DNA from: an uncultured Sphingobacteriaceae bacterium
Lineage (GTDB): Bacteria > Bacteroidota > Bacteroidia > Sphingobacteriales > Sphingobacteriaceae
Direction of reading: 5' to 3'
Assembly (NCBI GenBank): GCA_946887045.1
Contig: CAMPKC010000002.1
Span: 1-64,000, forward strand
Length of the DNA: 64,000 nucleotides
The translations under genes were made by a program, and so were the position numbers. A model generated the notes under the pieces. The model had not been told where the DNA came from. It saw only the letters and a program-made list of their open reading frames with translations, and did no database searches. How positions within the stretch are numbered: position 1 is the stretch's first letter; every line of letters starts with the position of its first letter. Below are positions 56,527-64,000 of the stretch, in pieces.

Positions 56527-57102
56527 CTAAACAAAAATGTCGATGTAAACAACTTCATCCGAAACCGGGAGTACCCCGTGCTTTTGTAAAGAGTTGAAGT
56601 ATAGACTATCCCCTGCTTTGAGTAGATACTCCGTTTCGCCGACCTGCATTTTCATGGTTCCTTCTACTACAAAAACAAATTCTTCTCCCTCATGCGAAAG
56701 CTGATGAGGAATTACTTCTCCTTTTTTTGCTACGAACAAAAATGGCTGCATTTTCTTTTCGTGAAAGGCTGAAGCATATGGAAAAATCGAATAACCTTTT
56801 TCGGTGGTAACCAGTTTCTCTTCGGCTTCCTTTCTGGTAGTCACGATAGCTTTAGTCCAGCCCTCATGCTCGAATAAATTTGAGATATTGGTACCTAAAG
56901 TTTGCGCTATTTTGACAAGCGTTGCCACGGATGGTATGGTTTTATTATTCTCGATTTTTGAGATCATGCTTTTCGAAAGGCCACAACTATCGGCCACTTC
57001 CTGCATAGTTCTTTTTTGATTGATCCTCAAAATCTTTATACGATCGCCTACTCCCAAAGAATCGGTAGAATTCTCCTTAAGATCGTCAATTTCCTTTTCC
57101 AA
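56527..57102 (-). CDS. XRE-family regulator with cupin sensor domain
   Basis: The 191-residue protein has an N-terminal XRE helix-turn-helix (about 20-75; MQEVADSCGLSKSMISKIEN) and a C-terminal cupin (about 118-185; SHEGEEFVFVVEGTMKMQVG, LKAGDSLYFNSLQKHGVLPV). Such regulators sense a small ligand via the cupin. No ATG exists before the HTH: an in-frame TAA is directly upstream of a TTG at 57102, which is the likely start; another TTG at codon 16 is possible. It may control the GH39 gene behind it. Confidence 0.85.
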   Translation of the reverse strand: MEKEIDDLKENSTDSLGVGDRIKILRINQKRTMQEVADSCGLSKSMISKIENNKTIPSVATLVKIAQTLGTNISNLFEHEGWTKAIVTTRKEAEEKLVTTEKGYSIFPYASAFHEKKMQPFLFVAKKGEVIPHQLSHEGEEFVFVVEGTMKMQVGETEYLLKAGDSLYFNSLQKHGVLPVSDEVVYIDIFV

Positions 57103-57219
57103 TTATGTATTTCTCTAATTTATAGAAACAAACATAACGATTCAACTTTGTTGAACAAAATGAAACATGAAATAAAAATATAAACCGGTTAGTGGGATAG
57201 CAAAGCTATACCCGGCTGG

Positions 57220-59847
57220 CTAATAAGTTAAAGTTATCCCCGCGCCATAACCCATATCGCTGTCGTAATGCGTTGACAGGGCAAAGTATTTAGACAAGGC
57301 ATACCGTAATCCGCCCATATATTCTTTATCTGTATTGCCCATGATTTTTGCTCTAAGTCTGCTCGTCAGTGGAATATCCTCCCGCATTAACTGAAAACGC
57401 AACTTCCCTTTACTGTCAATTCTTGCTTCAGAATTAATCAAAAAGGGCAAAGTATATTGTATACCGGCTACCAGCGCTTTCCGGTTATTTTGATTGGTAA
57501 GCTGCCCAAACAGGTTTTTTTCACTTTCGTTCGACATCGGATTAGAATGGTAATCGAATCCGATAAACGGAAACCACCATTGCATTTTACCAAGGTAGCG
57601 CCCAAAATAGGTTTCGCTTTCGTAACCATGTTCAGACTTTAAACCAATCCGCCATTCTGTGGATAATTGATAACGTGTATTGGCTAGCATGGCTTCGCCG
57701 TCGCTCCCATTACTTTCTAAGCCTGCCACCGCCATAAAATGGAACCTGCGGTCGTCCGATCTAAACTTTCGTTGCGCCAGTTTAGCATCGGGCAGATCCG
57801 GATTTGGGGGAGAATTGACATAACTGAATACATTTCCCATGCCGCTCATCATGTGGTAAAGTATATGACAATGGAAAAACCAGTCGCCACTTTCTGTGGC
57901 TGCAAACTCTAAAGTGTCTGTTTCCATTGGCATGATGTCGATAACATTCTTCAACGGTGCATATTCTCCTTGTCCGTTTATCACTCTGAAATCATGTCCG
58001 TGCAGGTGCATAGGATGCCTCATCATGGAATTGTTGAACATTATTATCCGCACATTCTCTCCCTTTTTGATAAGAATTTTATCCCATTCGGAAACCGTCT
58101 TATCGTCGATTGTCCACACATATCGATTCATATTTCCGGTCAGTTCGAAATTAAACACTCTAAGCGGACCAGGTCTTAAGGTGGTTTTCTCAGGAGCTTT
58201 TAACATGCTATAATTCAGCGTAACCAGATCCTGACCACCAGCCATATCCATCCCGTGCATTGCATGCATATCGTGTCCGCCTGTTTGTTCAGCTTTTTCC
58301 ATGGTGTCTGCTTCCATGGCTTCGTCATCTCCCGCATCCATGTCGACTATTTCATCAGGCTTTTCTTTTGATCTTCCATACTGCTCTCCGGTAACTTCCG
58401 GATACATGACACTGTTCATATCCATGCGCTGGTTACTCATGTCCATGCCCATCGGCTCCATGTCGCCGTTCATTTTCATCATGCCGTTCATCATCTTCAT
58501 ACCTTCGAAGTATTTAAGTTTACCTAAAGGTTTGGCTGGCATTTTCATCCCGCTTCCCAGCCAAAGCGAGGTGGATTTTGTACGATCTTCGGCAGTAGCC
58601 AAAAACTCATAACTCATATCCCCGGGAACAGTAACAATCACATCATAAGTCTCGGCAGGAGCAATAATTAAACGGTCGACCTCAACCGGCTGAACATCAT
58701 TACCATCATTAGCAACAACAGTCAATTTACCGCCAGAATATGTTAACCAGAAATAGCTTGACGCCCCGCCATTCACAATACGAAGCTTCACCTTATCTCC
58801 TCCCTTAAATCGGGAATATTGTATGGCCGGCTTGCCATTTGTTAAAAATTTCTCGTAAAACACGTCACTTACATCCATCGCAGTCATGCGCTTCCACTCA
58901 TTCTTCAACTTGGTTTTAAAATACCCTTTGGCAATTGCCTCTCCATAACTTTGGGTCGCGCCTTTTTTTATAGCAAACCAATCCGTAGCGCTATGCAGCG
59001 AGCGATCCACTTCCATGGGATTCATATCCGTCCAATCGCTTATCACAACAGGGATTGCGGGAATCTCAGGTTCATTCGGCTTATTGAAGATCAATGCTCC
59101 ATACATTCCACTCTGCTCCTGAACCATCGTATGACTATGATACCAATACGTTCCATTCTGAATAATCGGAAACTTATACAGGTAAGTAGAATGAGGTTTA
59201 ATGGGCATCTGTGTGAGATAAGGCACACCATCAAAACGATTCGGCAGGAACACCCCGTGCCAATGGACTGAGGTTTCTGCATCCATTTTATTGTGAACAT
59301 AAATTTCCGCAGTATCTCCTTGGGTAAATGTTAATGTTGGTGCCGGAATACTTCCGTTAATAGCAATCGCTTTTCTATTTTTTCCGGTAAAATTCACAGT
59401 GGTATCGTTCACATATAGATCATAGCGGACTGTTTTGGGCTTGTACACCGGTCCGGGACTTTCCACTTTATGTCCGGCCTTTTCCACCTCCTTTCTTTTA
59501 GCGGCTTCATTTTGTACAGGGGCAGGTGCTTTTTTCGCTGCCGGACTTGCAGGCTTTTTTACCGGTGCCGCTTTTTTGGTTACCGGTGCAGGTTTGCTTG
59601 TCTTTTTTGGAGCTGTTTGTTTTTTAGCGGGTGCTTTTTTTGCAGGTGCTGAACTTTTATTTTTAACCAAACTCATTCCACATTTAGGACACTTACCAGG
59701 CTTATTGCTTATAACTTCGGGGTGCATCGGACAAGTGTAAACGTCTTGCAAGGCTAATGAATACGAAGAAATATCACTTTCGTGAGATTGAGCACCAGCT
59801 ATCGTGTAACAGCTGAAAAAGATTATAAATAAGAACAGGCGTATCAT
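57220..59847 (-). CDS. CopA-type multicopper oxidase fused to heavy-metal-binding and CopB-like barrel domains
   Basis: This 875-residue exported protein has a signal peptide (AGAQ), a heavy-metal-binding domain with YTCPMHPEV and CPKCGMSL (37-60), and a Lys/Ala/Pro-rich linker (61-125). A three-domain copper oxidase follows, with HWHG (195-198), HSH (237-239), a Met-rich stretch (449-540), HPMHLHGHDF (611-620) and HCHILYHMMSGM (659-670, T1 ligands Cys660, His665, Met670). A C-terminal CopB-like outer-membrane part (about 695-875) ends in LTY. CopA-like enzymes oxidise Cu(I) in the periplasm. Confidence 0.88.
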   Translation of the reverse strand: MIRLFLFIIFFSCYTIAGAQSHESDISSYSLALQDVYTCPMHPEVISNKPGKCPKCGMSLVKNKSSAPAKKAPAKKQTAPKKTSKPAPVTKKAAPVKKPASPAAKKAPAPVQNEAAKRKEVEKAGHKVESPGPVYKPKTVRYDLYVNDTTVNFTGKNRKAIAINGSIPAPTLTFTQGDTAEIYVHNKMDAETSVHWHGVFLPNRFDGVPYLTQMPIKPHSTYLYKFPIIQNGTYWYHSHTMVQEQSGMYGALIFNKPNEPEIPAIPVVISDWTDMNPMEVDRSLHSATDWFAIKKGATQSYGEAIAKGYFKTKLKNEWKRMTAMDVSDVFYEKFLTNGKPAIQYSRFKGGDKVKLRIVNGGASSYFWLTYSGGKLTVVANDGNDVQPVEVDRLIIAPAETYDVIVTVPGDMSYEFLATAEDRTKSTSLWLGSGMKMPAKPLGKLKYFEGMKMMNGMMKMNGDMEPMGMDMSNQRMDMNSVMYPEVTGEQYGRSKEKPDEIVDMDAGDDEAMEADTMEKAEQTGGHDMHAMHGMDMAGGQDLVTLNYSMLKAPEKTTLRPGPLRVFNFELTGNMNRYVWTIDDKTVSEWDKILIKKGENVRIIMFNNSMMRHPMHLHGHDFRVINGQGEYAPLKNVIDIMPMETDTLEFAATESGDWFFHCHILYHMMSGMGNVFSYVNSPPNPDLPDAKLAQRKFRSDDRRFHFMAVAGLESNGSDGEAMLANTRYQLSTEWRIGLKSEHGYESETYFGRYLGKMQWWFPFIGFDYHSNPMSNESEKNLFGQLTNQNNRKALVAGIQYTLPFLINSEARIDSKGKLRFQLMREDIPLTSRLRAKIMGNTDKEYMGGLRYALSKYFALSTHYDSDMGYGAGITLTY

Positions 59848-59850
59848 AAT

Positions 59851-60312
59851 TTAATTCTTTTTAAAGGAATGGTTCTGGATTTTCTCCAGCCACTGTATCA
59901 ACAATTTTTTATCGTTTTCCGAAAGTTTCGCAGATCGATGAACCAAAGTATAAGACGGCAAAGGCATGGTCTCATCCTTTATACTTTCTGCTATTGCTTT
60001 TATTTTGCTTTTTTGCCTTCTGGGAGAGTAATCACCAAATTCATCAAAATTCAATTCAGATTTTCCTTCGCGGATATGCGAAGCCATCCACCATCCCAAA
60101 GGTTGTATATATGTATACCAGGGATAGCGGGTTGAATTACTGTGGCAATCATAACAGGAGTTTTTTAAGATCGCCTGAATGTTCGTTGGGACTGTATAAG
60201 CTTTGGTAATATCTAAGCTTTGAGTTGTTTTATTATTATGCTCTGGCCGGATGAACTGCAAAACGATTACTAAGACGAACACAGTAAATAAAATTTTTCG
60301 CCACAAGCTCAT
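59851..60312 (-). CDS. Haem-binding domain protein (c-type-like)
   Basis: The 153-residue membrane-anchored protein has an N-terminal hydrophobic helix and a CYDCHS motif (Cys-x-x-Cys-His) plus YPWYTYIQPLGWWMASHI and KLLIQWLEKI, typical of the short haem-binding domain family (Bacteroidota, near DUF3347/copper genes). It ends 3 nt before the oxidase gene, so the two are coupled. It may shuttle electrons for the oxidase. Confidence 0.75.
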   Translation of the reverse strand: MSLWRKILFTVFVLVIVLQFIRPEHNNKTTQSLDITKAYTVPTNIQAILKNSCYDCHSNSTRYPWYTYIQPLGWWMASHIREGKSELNFDEFGDYSPRRQKSKIKAIAESIKDETMPLPSYTLVHRSAKLSENDKKLLIQWLEKIQNHSFKKN

Positions 60313-60314
60313 TA

Positions 60315-60878
60315 TTAATTTAGCTCCTCTTTAATCGTCCCGCATTCAAGCATCTCTTTGCCCAGGTACGGATTTCGTATTTCCCTAGTTTCACTCAACC
60401 AGTTAGCGCCTTTGTTATCATTATACATAGGGCAGTGAGTGTAATACAATTTCTTTTCGCTCCCTGTAATTTTCACCAGGTCATATATATCCTGGCTTAA
60501 AGATTCAAAATGCTCTCGCTGGTGTTCGATATTGCCGGCATTTGCTCCGATATGCTCTGCATGCTCTACAGCATTTTCTGTAATTTCACTTAACTCCTGC
60601 GATTTACCTGCATTTATACGAGATTTGTCCAGGCCTTTCAACGCTGCAACTACCTTGTTCCCTGCATTGGCAGCGTCTTTTCCATTATCATCAGCCAAAG
60701 CATTCTTAAGTTTAAGATAAGAGTCCATGATTCCCTCTACAGAATTTGCCTCAGAAACTTTTTGGGTATTGACCGACGGATTAGTTGAAGAAGTGTCTTC
60801 ATTTGTCTGTGTTTGATCTCCTGAGTTACATGAATAAAACAGAAAACACATCGCTATAGCTCGAACTAAGATTTTCAT
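60315..60878 (-). CDS. DUF3347 lipoprotein (copper-linked)
   Basis: The 187-residue lipoprotein (lipobox YSCN) has a low-complexity Thr/Ser/Asn linker and a DUF3347 helical domain with YTHCPMYNDNKGANWLSE and NPYLGKEMLECG. DUF3347 domains commonly accompany CopA/CopB-type copper genes and carry CPM.. and MLxCG metal-site patterns. The ATG at 60878 fits the lipoprotein signal. It runs into the haem-binding gene with a 2-nt gap. Probable periplasmic or surface copper binding (inference). Confidence 0.8.
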   Translation of the reverse strand: MKILVRAIAMCFLFYSCNSGDQTQTNEDTSSTNPSVNTQKVSEANSVEGIMDSYLKLKNALADDNGKDAANAGNKVVAALKGLDKSRINAGKSQELSEITENAVEHAEHIGANAGNIEHQREHFESLSQDIYDLVKITGSEKKLYYTHCPMYNDNKGANWLSETREIRNPYLGKEMLECGTIKEELN

Positions 60879-61048
60879 TTGGTGATTTTGATTAGATAAA
60901 AACACGAAGCATGTAAATTAAAACATATGATAATTGGATAGTTCTGAATCACTAAATAGAATAAACAAAAGATAGATTTGGTTTGCAGGAAACATCTTTT
61001 ATCACATTTTATATTCTCCGGCTGGTCGTGCATCAACCACCAACAGCA

Positions 61049-63106
61049 TTATAAATCGCGACGTAATAATTGCGCGTTTGCAGCAACGATTATTGTGCTG
61101 GCGCTCATTAAAACCGCACCCAGGGCCGGACTTAGTACAAAATCGGGGTACAAAACACCGGCGGCCAAAGGAATCGCGATCACATTATATCCAACCGCCC
61201 ATACCAGGTTTTGAATCATTTTTCTGTAGGTCACCCGGCCAAACCGTATCATATTTACCACATCCTGCGGATCGCTGTTTACCAAGATAATATCCGCCGT
61301 TTCTGCAGCAACATCAGTTCCTGATCCAACGGCAATGCCCACATCTGCCTGAGCCAGAGCGGGGGCATCATTTACTCCGTCGCCTGTCATAGCTACCAGT
61401 TCATTCTTTCCCTGAAGTTCTTTCACTTTCTCTTGTTTCTGCTCCGGCAATACATTAGCCAGAAAACCATCCATTCCCAAAGTATTGGCAACAGATTCGG
61501 CTACATGCTCATTATCTCCGGTAAGCAAATATGACTTTATGCCCATTTCTTTGAGCTCGGCAATAGCAGCTTTTGAGGTTGGGCGAATAGTATCTGCCAA
61601 AGTGATTATTCCGGCCGTTTTTCCGTCAATAATTAAAAAGTTAACGGTTTCCAAAGCCTGATTAATTTGTGTGGGAATGGAGGGAACAGGCTGATTTTCT
61701 TTTTTAAAGTAATTGGGGCCACCTGCAATGACCTTTTTCCCTTTCACAGAGGCTGTAACCCCAACGCCGGAAACATATTGAAAATCTTCGGACGGATAAA
61801 GTTCTAAGCCTTTTTCTCTCAAAACTTTCAGCACCCCTTTTGCTATATAATGTTCGGAATGTTGTTGTACGGCCGCTGCAAATTGAATAAGATCATTCTC
61901 GGTATATTGATTGTCAATAGGGATGATCTGTTGTACCTTATGCGATCCCTCGGTTAAAGTTCCTGTTTTATCAAAGATGATGAGACTAAGTTTCCTGCTA
62001 TTTTCAAAGGCGGTTCTGTTTCTGATTAAAAGTCCGTGTACAGCGGCCTGAGATGTAGAAATAGCAACGACCAACGGTATGGCTACACCAAGAGCATGTG
62101 GACAGGAAGTCACCATAACAGTTACCATTCTCTCTAAAGCAAAGGCTAAATTACCATCAACGCTAAACCAATATACAAAAGTTGATATACCCACTACAAG
62201 GGAAATATACGTGAGCCATTTTGCTACTTTGTTGGCTAAGTTCTGGGTAACAGATTTGGTGGCCTGGGCTCCGCGGACCATATCAATTACTTTATTCAGA
62301 TAGCTTTCTTTACCCGTTCCAGTCACCAGGGCTTTTATAGATCCATTTTCATTGATCGAACCGCCAATAATTAAATCGTCCTTTTGCTTTTGTACCGGAA
62401 CACTTTCACCGGTGAGCATACTTTCATTGATTGAAGAACGGCCCTCTACGATTTTGCCGTCGGCAGGTATTTTCTCGCCCGGCTTCACTAAAATGGTATC
62501 CCCTTTTTTGAGTTCCTCAAGCGGAATATCTATCACAGTATCATTTCGCTCAACATGTACATTCGAAGGAAGCAAAGCCACCAGCGACTCGAGTGCCCTC
62601 GAGGCCGCCATTTGGGAGCGCATTTCAAAGTAATGTCCCAGAAGCATGATATCAATCAGGGTAGCAAGCTCCCAAAAGAAATCCATTCCTCTTAGTCCGA
62701 AAATAACAGCCGTACTATAAATAAATGCAACCAGTATTGCAATTCCAATCAGAGTCATCATACCCGGATCGGCTCTCTTTAACTCCCGTACCATCCCCTG
62801 TAAAAAAGGCTTCCCTCCATACAGAAAAATTATCAGGCTAAAGCCTAACAATACGAACCGGGCTCCCGGAAATGTTAGATGATATCCAAACCAATGCTGG
62901 ATCATTTCGGACAGCAGTATAACCGGAATGGTCAAAATCAGACACACCCAAAATCTTTTCAAAAAATCTTCTGTATGATGCCCCAGGTGTTCATCATGCG
63001 CAGTATGATCCTCCGGGGATTTTATCTTCTCCCCGGCTGATCCTGATTTTTCACCCTCATGATGATGATGAACGTGTTCATTATGCTGATGCTGTGTATG
63101 TTCCAT
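61049..63106 (-). CDS. copB: P1B-type copper-translocating ATPase with CPH motif (CopB type)
   Basis: The 685-residue pump begins with a His-rich segment (about 1-43, HNEHVHHHHEGEK), then TM helices and the P-type signatures: TGES (232-235), CPH in the transport helix (335-337), DKTGTLT (379-385) and TGDGVNDAP. CPH rather than CPC marks the P1B-3 subgroup, associated with Cu(II)/Cu(I) export. Its upstream neighbour is a Csp-like copper store, but a terminator separates them. Confidence 0.92.
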   Translation of the reverse strand: MEHTQHQHNEHVHHHHEGEKSGSAGEKIKSPEDHTAHDEHLGHHTEDFLKRFWVCLILTIPVILLSEMIQHWFGYHLTFPGARFVLLGFSLIIFLYGGKPFLQGMVRELKRADPGMMTLIGIAILVAFIYSTAVIFGLRGMDFFWELATLIDIMLLGHYFEMRSQMAASRALESLVALLPSNVHVERNDTVIDIPLEELKKGDTILVKPGEKIPADGKIVEGRSSINESMLTGESVPVQKQKDDLIIGGSINENGSIKALVTGTGKESYLNKVIDMVRGAQATKSVTQNLANKVAKWLTYISLVVGISTFVYWFSVDGNLAFALERMVTVMVTSCPHALGVAIPLVVAISTSQAAVHGLLIRNRTAFENSRKLSLIIFDKTGTLTEGSHKVQQIIPIDNQYTENDLIQFAAAVQQHSEHYIAKGVLKVLREKGLELYPSEDFQYVSGVGVTASVKGKKVIAGGPNYFKKENQPVPSIPTQINQALETVNFLIIDGKTAGIITLADTIRPTSKAAIAELKEMGIKSYLLTGDNEHVAESVANTLGMDGFLANVLPEQKQEKVKELQGKNELVAMTGDGVNDAPALAQADVGIAVGSGTDVAAETADIILVNSDPQDVVNMIRFGRVTYRKMIQNLVWAVGYNVIAIPLAAGVLYPDFVLSPALGAVLMSASTIIVAANAQLLRRDL

Positions 63107-63140
63107 TTCAACGAGCTGAATTCATAAGCCGTATAAAACC

Positions 63141-63166
63141 AAAAAAGCTGCCTCTGGAAGGCAGCT
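63141..63166 (-). terminator. Terminator of the Csp-like gene
   Basis: An 8-bp stem AGCTGCCT/AGGCAGCT with loop CTGGA, read leftward, is followed by a U-tract from the A-run at 63141-63146. It lies 19 nt after the Csp stop, separating it from the ATPase gene. Confidence 0.8.
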
Positions 63167-63184
63167 GCTTCTAAAATTTCCCAA

Positions 63185-63520
63185 TTAAACAGCTACAGCC
63201 ATTTCTTCGCAAGCTTCTGCACAGGCACGGCAAGCTTCTGCACATTCCTGACAATGCTGCATATCATGTTGGGCGCATTCATCACCGCACGCTCTGCAGA
63301 TCTCGGCACAGATCTGGCAAATCCTCGCGCTGAATTCACTTCCTAAACTCATTAGCTCTGCTGCTGAACGGCAAATCGCTGCGCATTCCAAATCTAATTG
63401 AATACAGCGGCTCATCATTTTTACATCGTCTTCCTTTAAACAAGAAGTAGCACAATGATTACAAGTTACAGCGCATGCTAAACATGCGTCGATACATTTT
63501 TGAAATTGCTGATGTGACAT
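63185..63520 (-). CDS. Csp-like four-helix-bundle copper storage protein
   Basis: The 111-residue protein contains 19 cysteines in CxxxC/CxxC spacing along helices (Cys9, 13, 16, 20, 23, 27, 39, 46, 50, 68, 71, 75, 78, 82, 90, 93, 97, 100, 104). This is the layout of Csp/DUF326 four-helix bundles that store many Cu(I) ions. It has no signal peptide, so it resembles the cytosolic Csp3 type. Position next to the copper pump supports this. The 5' gap of 283 bp carries no clear promoter consensus. Confidence 0.92.
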   Translation of the reverse strand: MSHQQFQKCIDACLACAVTCNHCATSCLKEDDVKMMSRCIQLDLECAAICRSAAELMSLGSEFSARICQICAEICRACGDECAQHDMQHCQECAEACRACAEACEEMAVAV

Positions 63521-63803
63521 AGTAATTTGTTTTTATAGATAAATAAATAGGTGTTAATCATTTACAAATGAAAAAGTTGATTGTTCTTGTTAATTTGAAC
63601 CTCCACTAGTCCAGCAGTCAAACTATTCCATTAACTAATTGAATAGTTTAACTAATTTGCCTATTCTGTGTTTTGCAGACGAAGCAGTCAAGCTTTTACA
63701 TTGGCAGAATTTTACGGCCGTCAGATTGGAAGGGTTTTTCCTGACTGGAAAATAAGAGGCTTACCAATTGAAGGAAATATCCAAATAGCAAATGGAATAA
63801 TCA
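63521..63803. other. Divergent gap between Csp and MFS genes
   Basis: This AT-rich 283-bp gap holds promoters for both genes. A 14-codon ATG frame near 63568 ends at once and is not convincing. No copper-box or palindrome stood out. Confidence 0.4.
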
Positions 63804-64000
63804 ATGAACGAAATTAAACTCGGCCTAAAAGAAAACTGGCAACAGTTTACCCTCCTTGTGATTATCAATGCATTTGTTGGTGGTATGGTGGGATTAGAGC
63901 GTTCCATTTTACCTCGCATTGCTGAAGTAGAATTTCACATTGCTGCGAAAACAGCCATACTTTCCTTTATTGTTGTATTCGGAATTACGAAAGCCCTGAC
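63804..64000 (+). CDS. MFS transporter (5' part, runs off window)
   Basis: The first 65 codons start MNEIKLGLKENWQQFTLLV and read into hydrophobic helices with GGMVGLERSILPRIAEVEF and FIVVFGITKAL, an MFS-like N-terminal half. The gene continues past position 64000. Cargo is unknown; neighbours suggest metal or drug efflux, which is weak inference. Confidence 0.7.
   Translation, partial: MNEIKLGLKENWQQFTLLVIINAFVGGMVGLERSILPRIAEVEFHIAAKTAILSFIVVFGITKAL

Noticed and set aside
1..64000. Mobile elements, CRISPR arrays and prophage
   Set aside because: No transposase, integrase, phage structural gene or regularly spaced repeats were seen on either strand.

Overview
The window looks like chromosomal DNA of a Bacteroidota bacterium, most likely a Sphingobacteriaceae (Pedobacter-like) soil or plant-associated organism. 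The evidence is two SusC/SusD pairs, a hybrid two-component (HTCS) regulator, a type IX secretion C-terminal sorting domain, the gene pair rsmD-DUF3822, a TTG-N19-TAnnTTTG promoter and the AT-rich composition. Genus is inference. I saw no insertion sequence, phage, CRISPR array or rRNA.

Layout. (1) 1-12.8 kb is housekeeping: tRNA-Lys, a 2H phosphoesterase, dinB, a GmhB-like phosphatase, clpB, a small lipoprotein, pyrE plus an SRPBCC protein, a NUDIX hydrolase, coaD, rsmD plus DUF3822, a RecD/Pif1-like helicase and a CHASE3 histidine kinase. (2) 13.2-17.3 kb is a three-gene signalling unit: TonB-dependent receptor, YfiR-like periplasmic protein and a CHASE8-HAMP histidine kinase. (3) 17.4-19.5 kb holds small proteins: a one-helix membrane protein, a PAS-fold protein, a glycine-zipper lipoprotein and a short HPF/RaiA homologue. 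(4) 19.6-54.6 kb is a large fructan utilisation region. A long leftward operon (37172 down to 19643) reads sugar porter, fructokinase, SusC, SusD, surface glycan-binding protein, GH32, GH32, divergent GH32, GH91 inulin fructotransferase-like lipoprotein, GH32, thioredoxin-fold protein and a C-terminally truncated mannonate dehydratase homologue. Next to it lie a 1579-residue T9SS-secreted GH32 with three tandem Ig/jelly-roll units, a PD40 lipoprotein, an HTCS with a periplasmic sugar-binding sensor, and a second rightward unit of SusC, SusD and LamG-GH32. (5) 54.7-57.1 kb carries a GH39 glycosidase and an XRE-cupin regulator. (6) 57.2-63.5 kb is a copper-handling cluster: a CopA/CopB-like fusion oxidase, a haem-binding protein, a DUF3347 lipoprotein, a CPH-type P1B ATPase and a 19-cysteine Csp-like copper store. 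An MFS gene runs off the right end.

How it fits together. The fructan region resembles the Bacteroides thetaiotaomicron BT1754/BT1757-1765 fructan locus (HTCS fructose sensor, fructokinase, sugar porter, SusCD, glycan-binding lipoprotein, GH32s), but it is much larger. It adds GH91, whose known members act on inulin and make or cleave difructose anhydride, a cell-surface or released T9SS enzyme, and a second SusCD. My inference is that surface and secreted GH32/GH91 enzymes cut fructan, SusCD pairs import fragments, periplasmic GH32s release fructose, the HTCS senses fructose, and the porter plus kinase deliver fructose phosphate.

Most worth checking: GH91 in a Sus-type operon; a Glu in place of the GH32 nucleophile Asp in both LamG-containing enzymes; a 16/17-base motif shared upstream of two fructan units; hairpins at equivalent places in both SusCD operons; the truncated UxuA homologue; the receptor-YfiR-CHASE8 kinase unit; and the CopA/CopB fusion.
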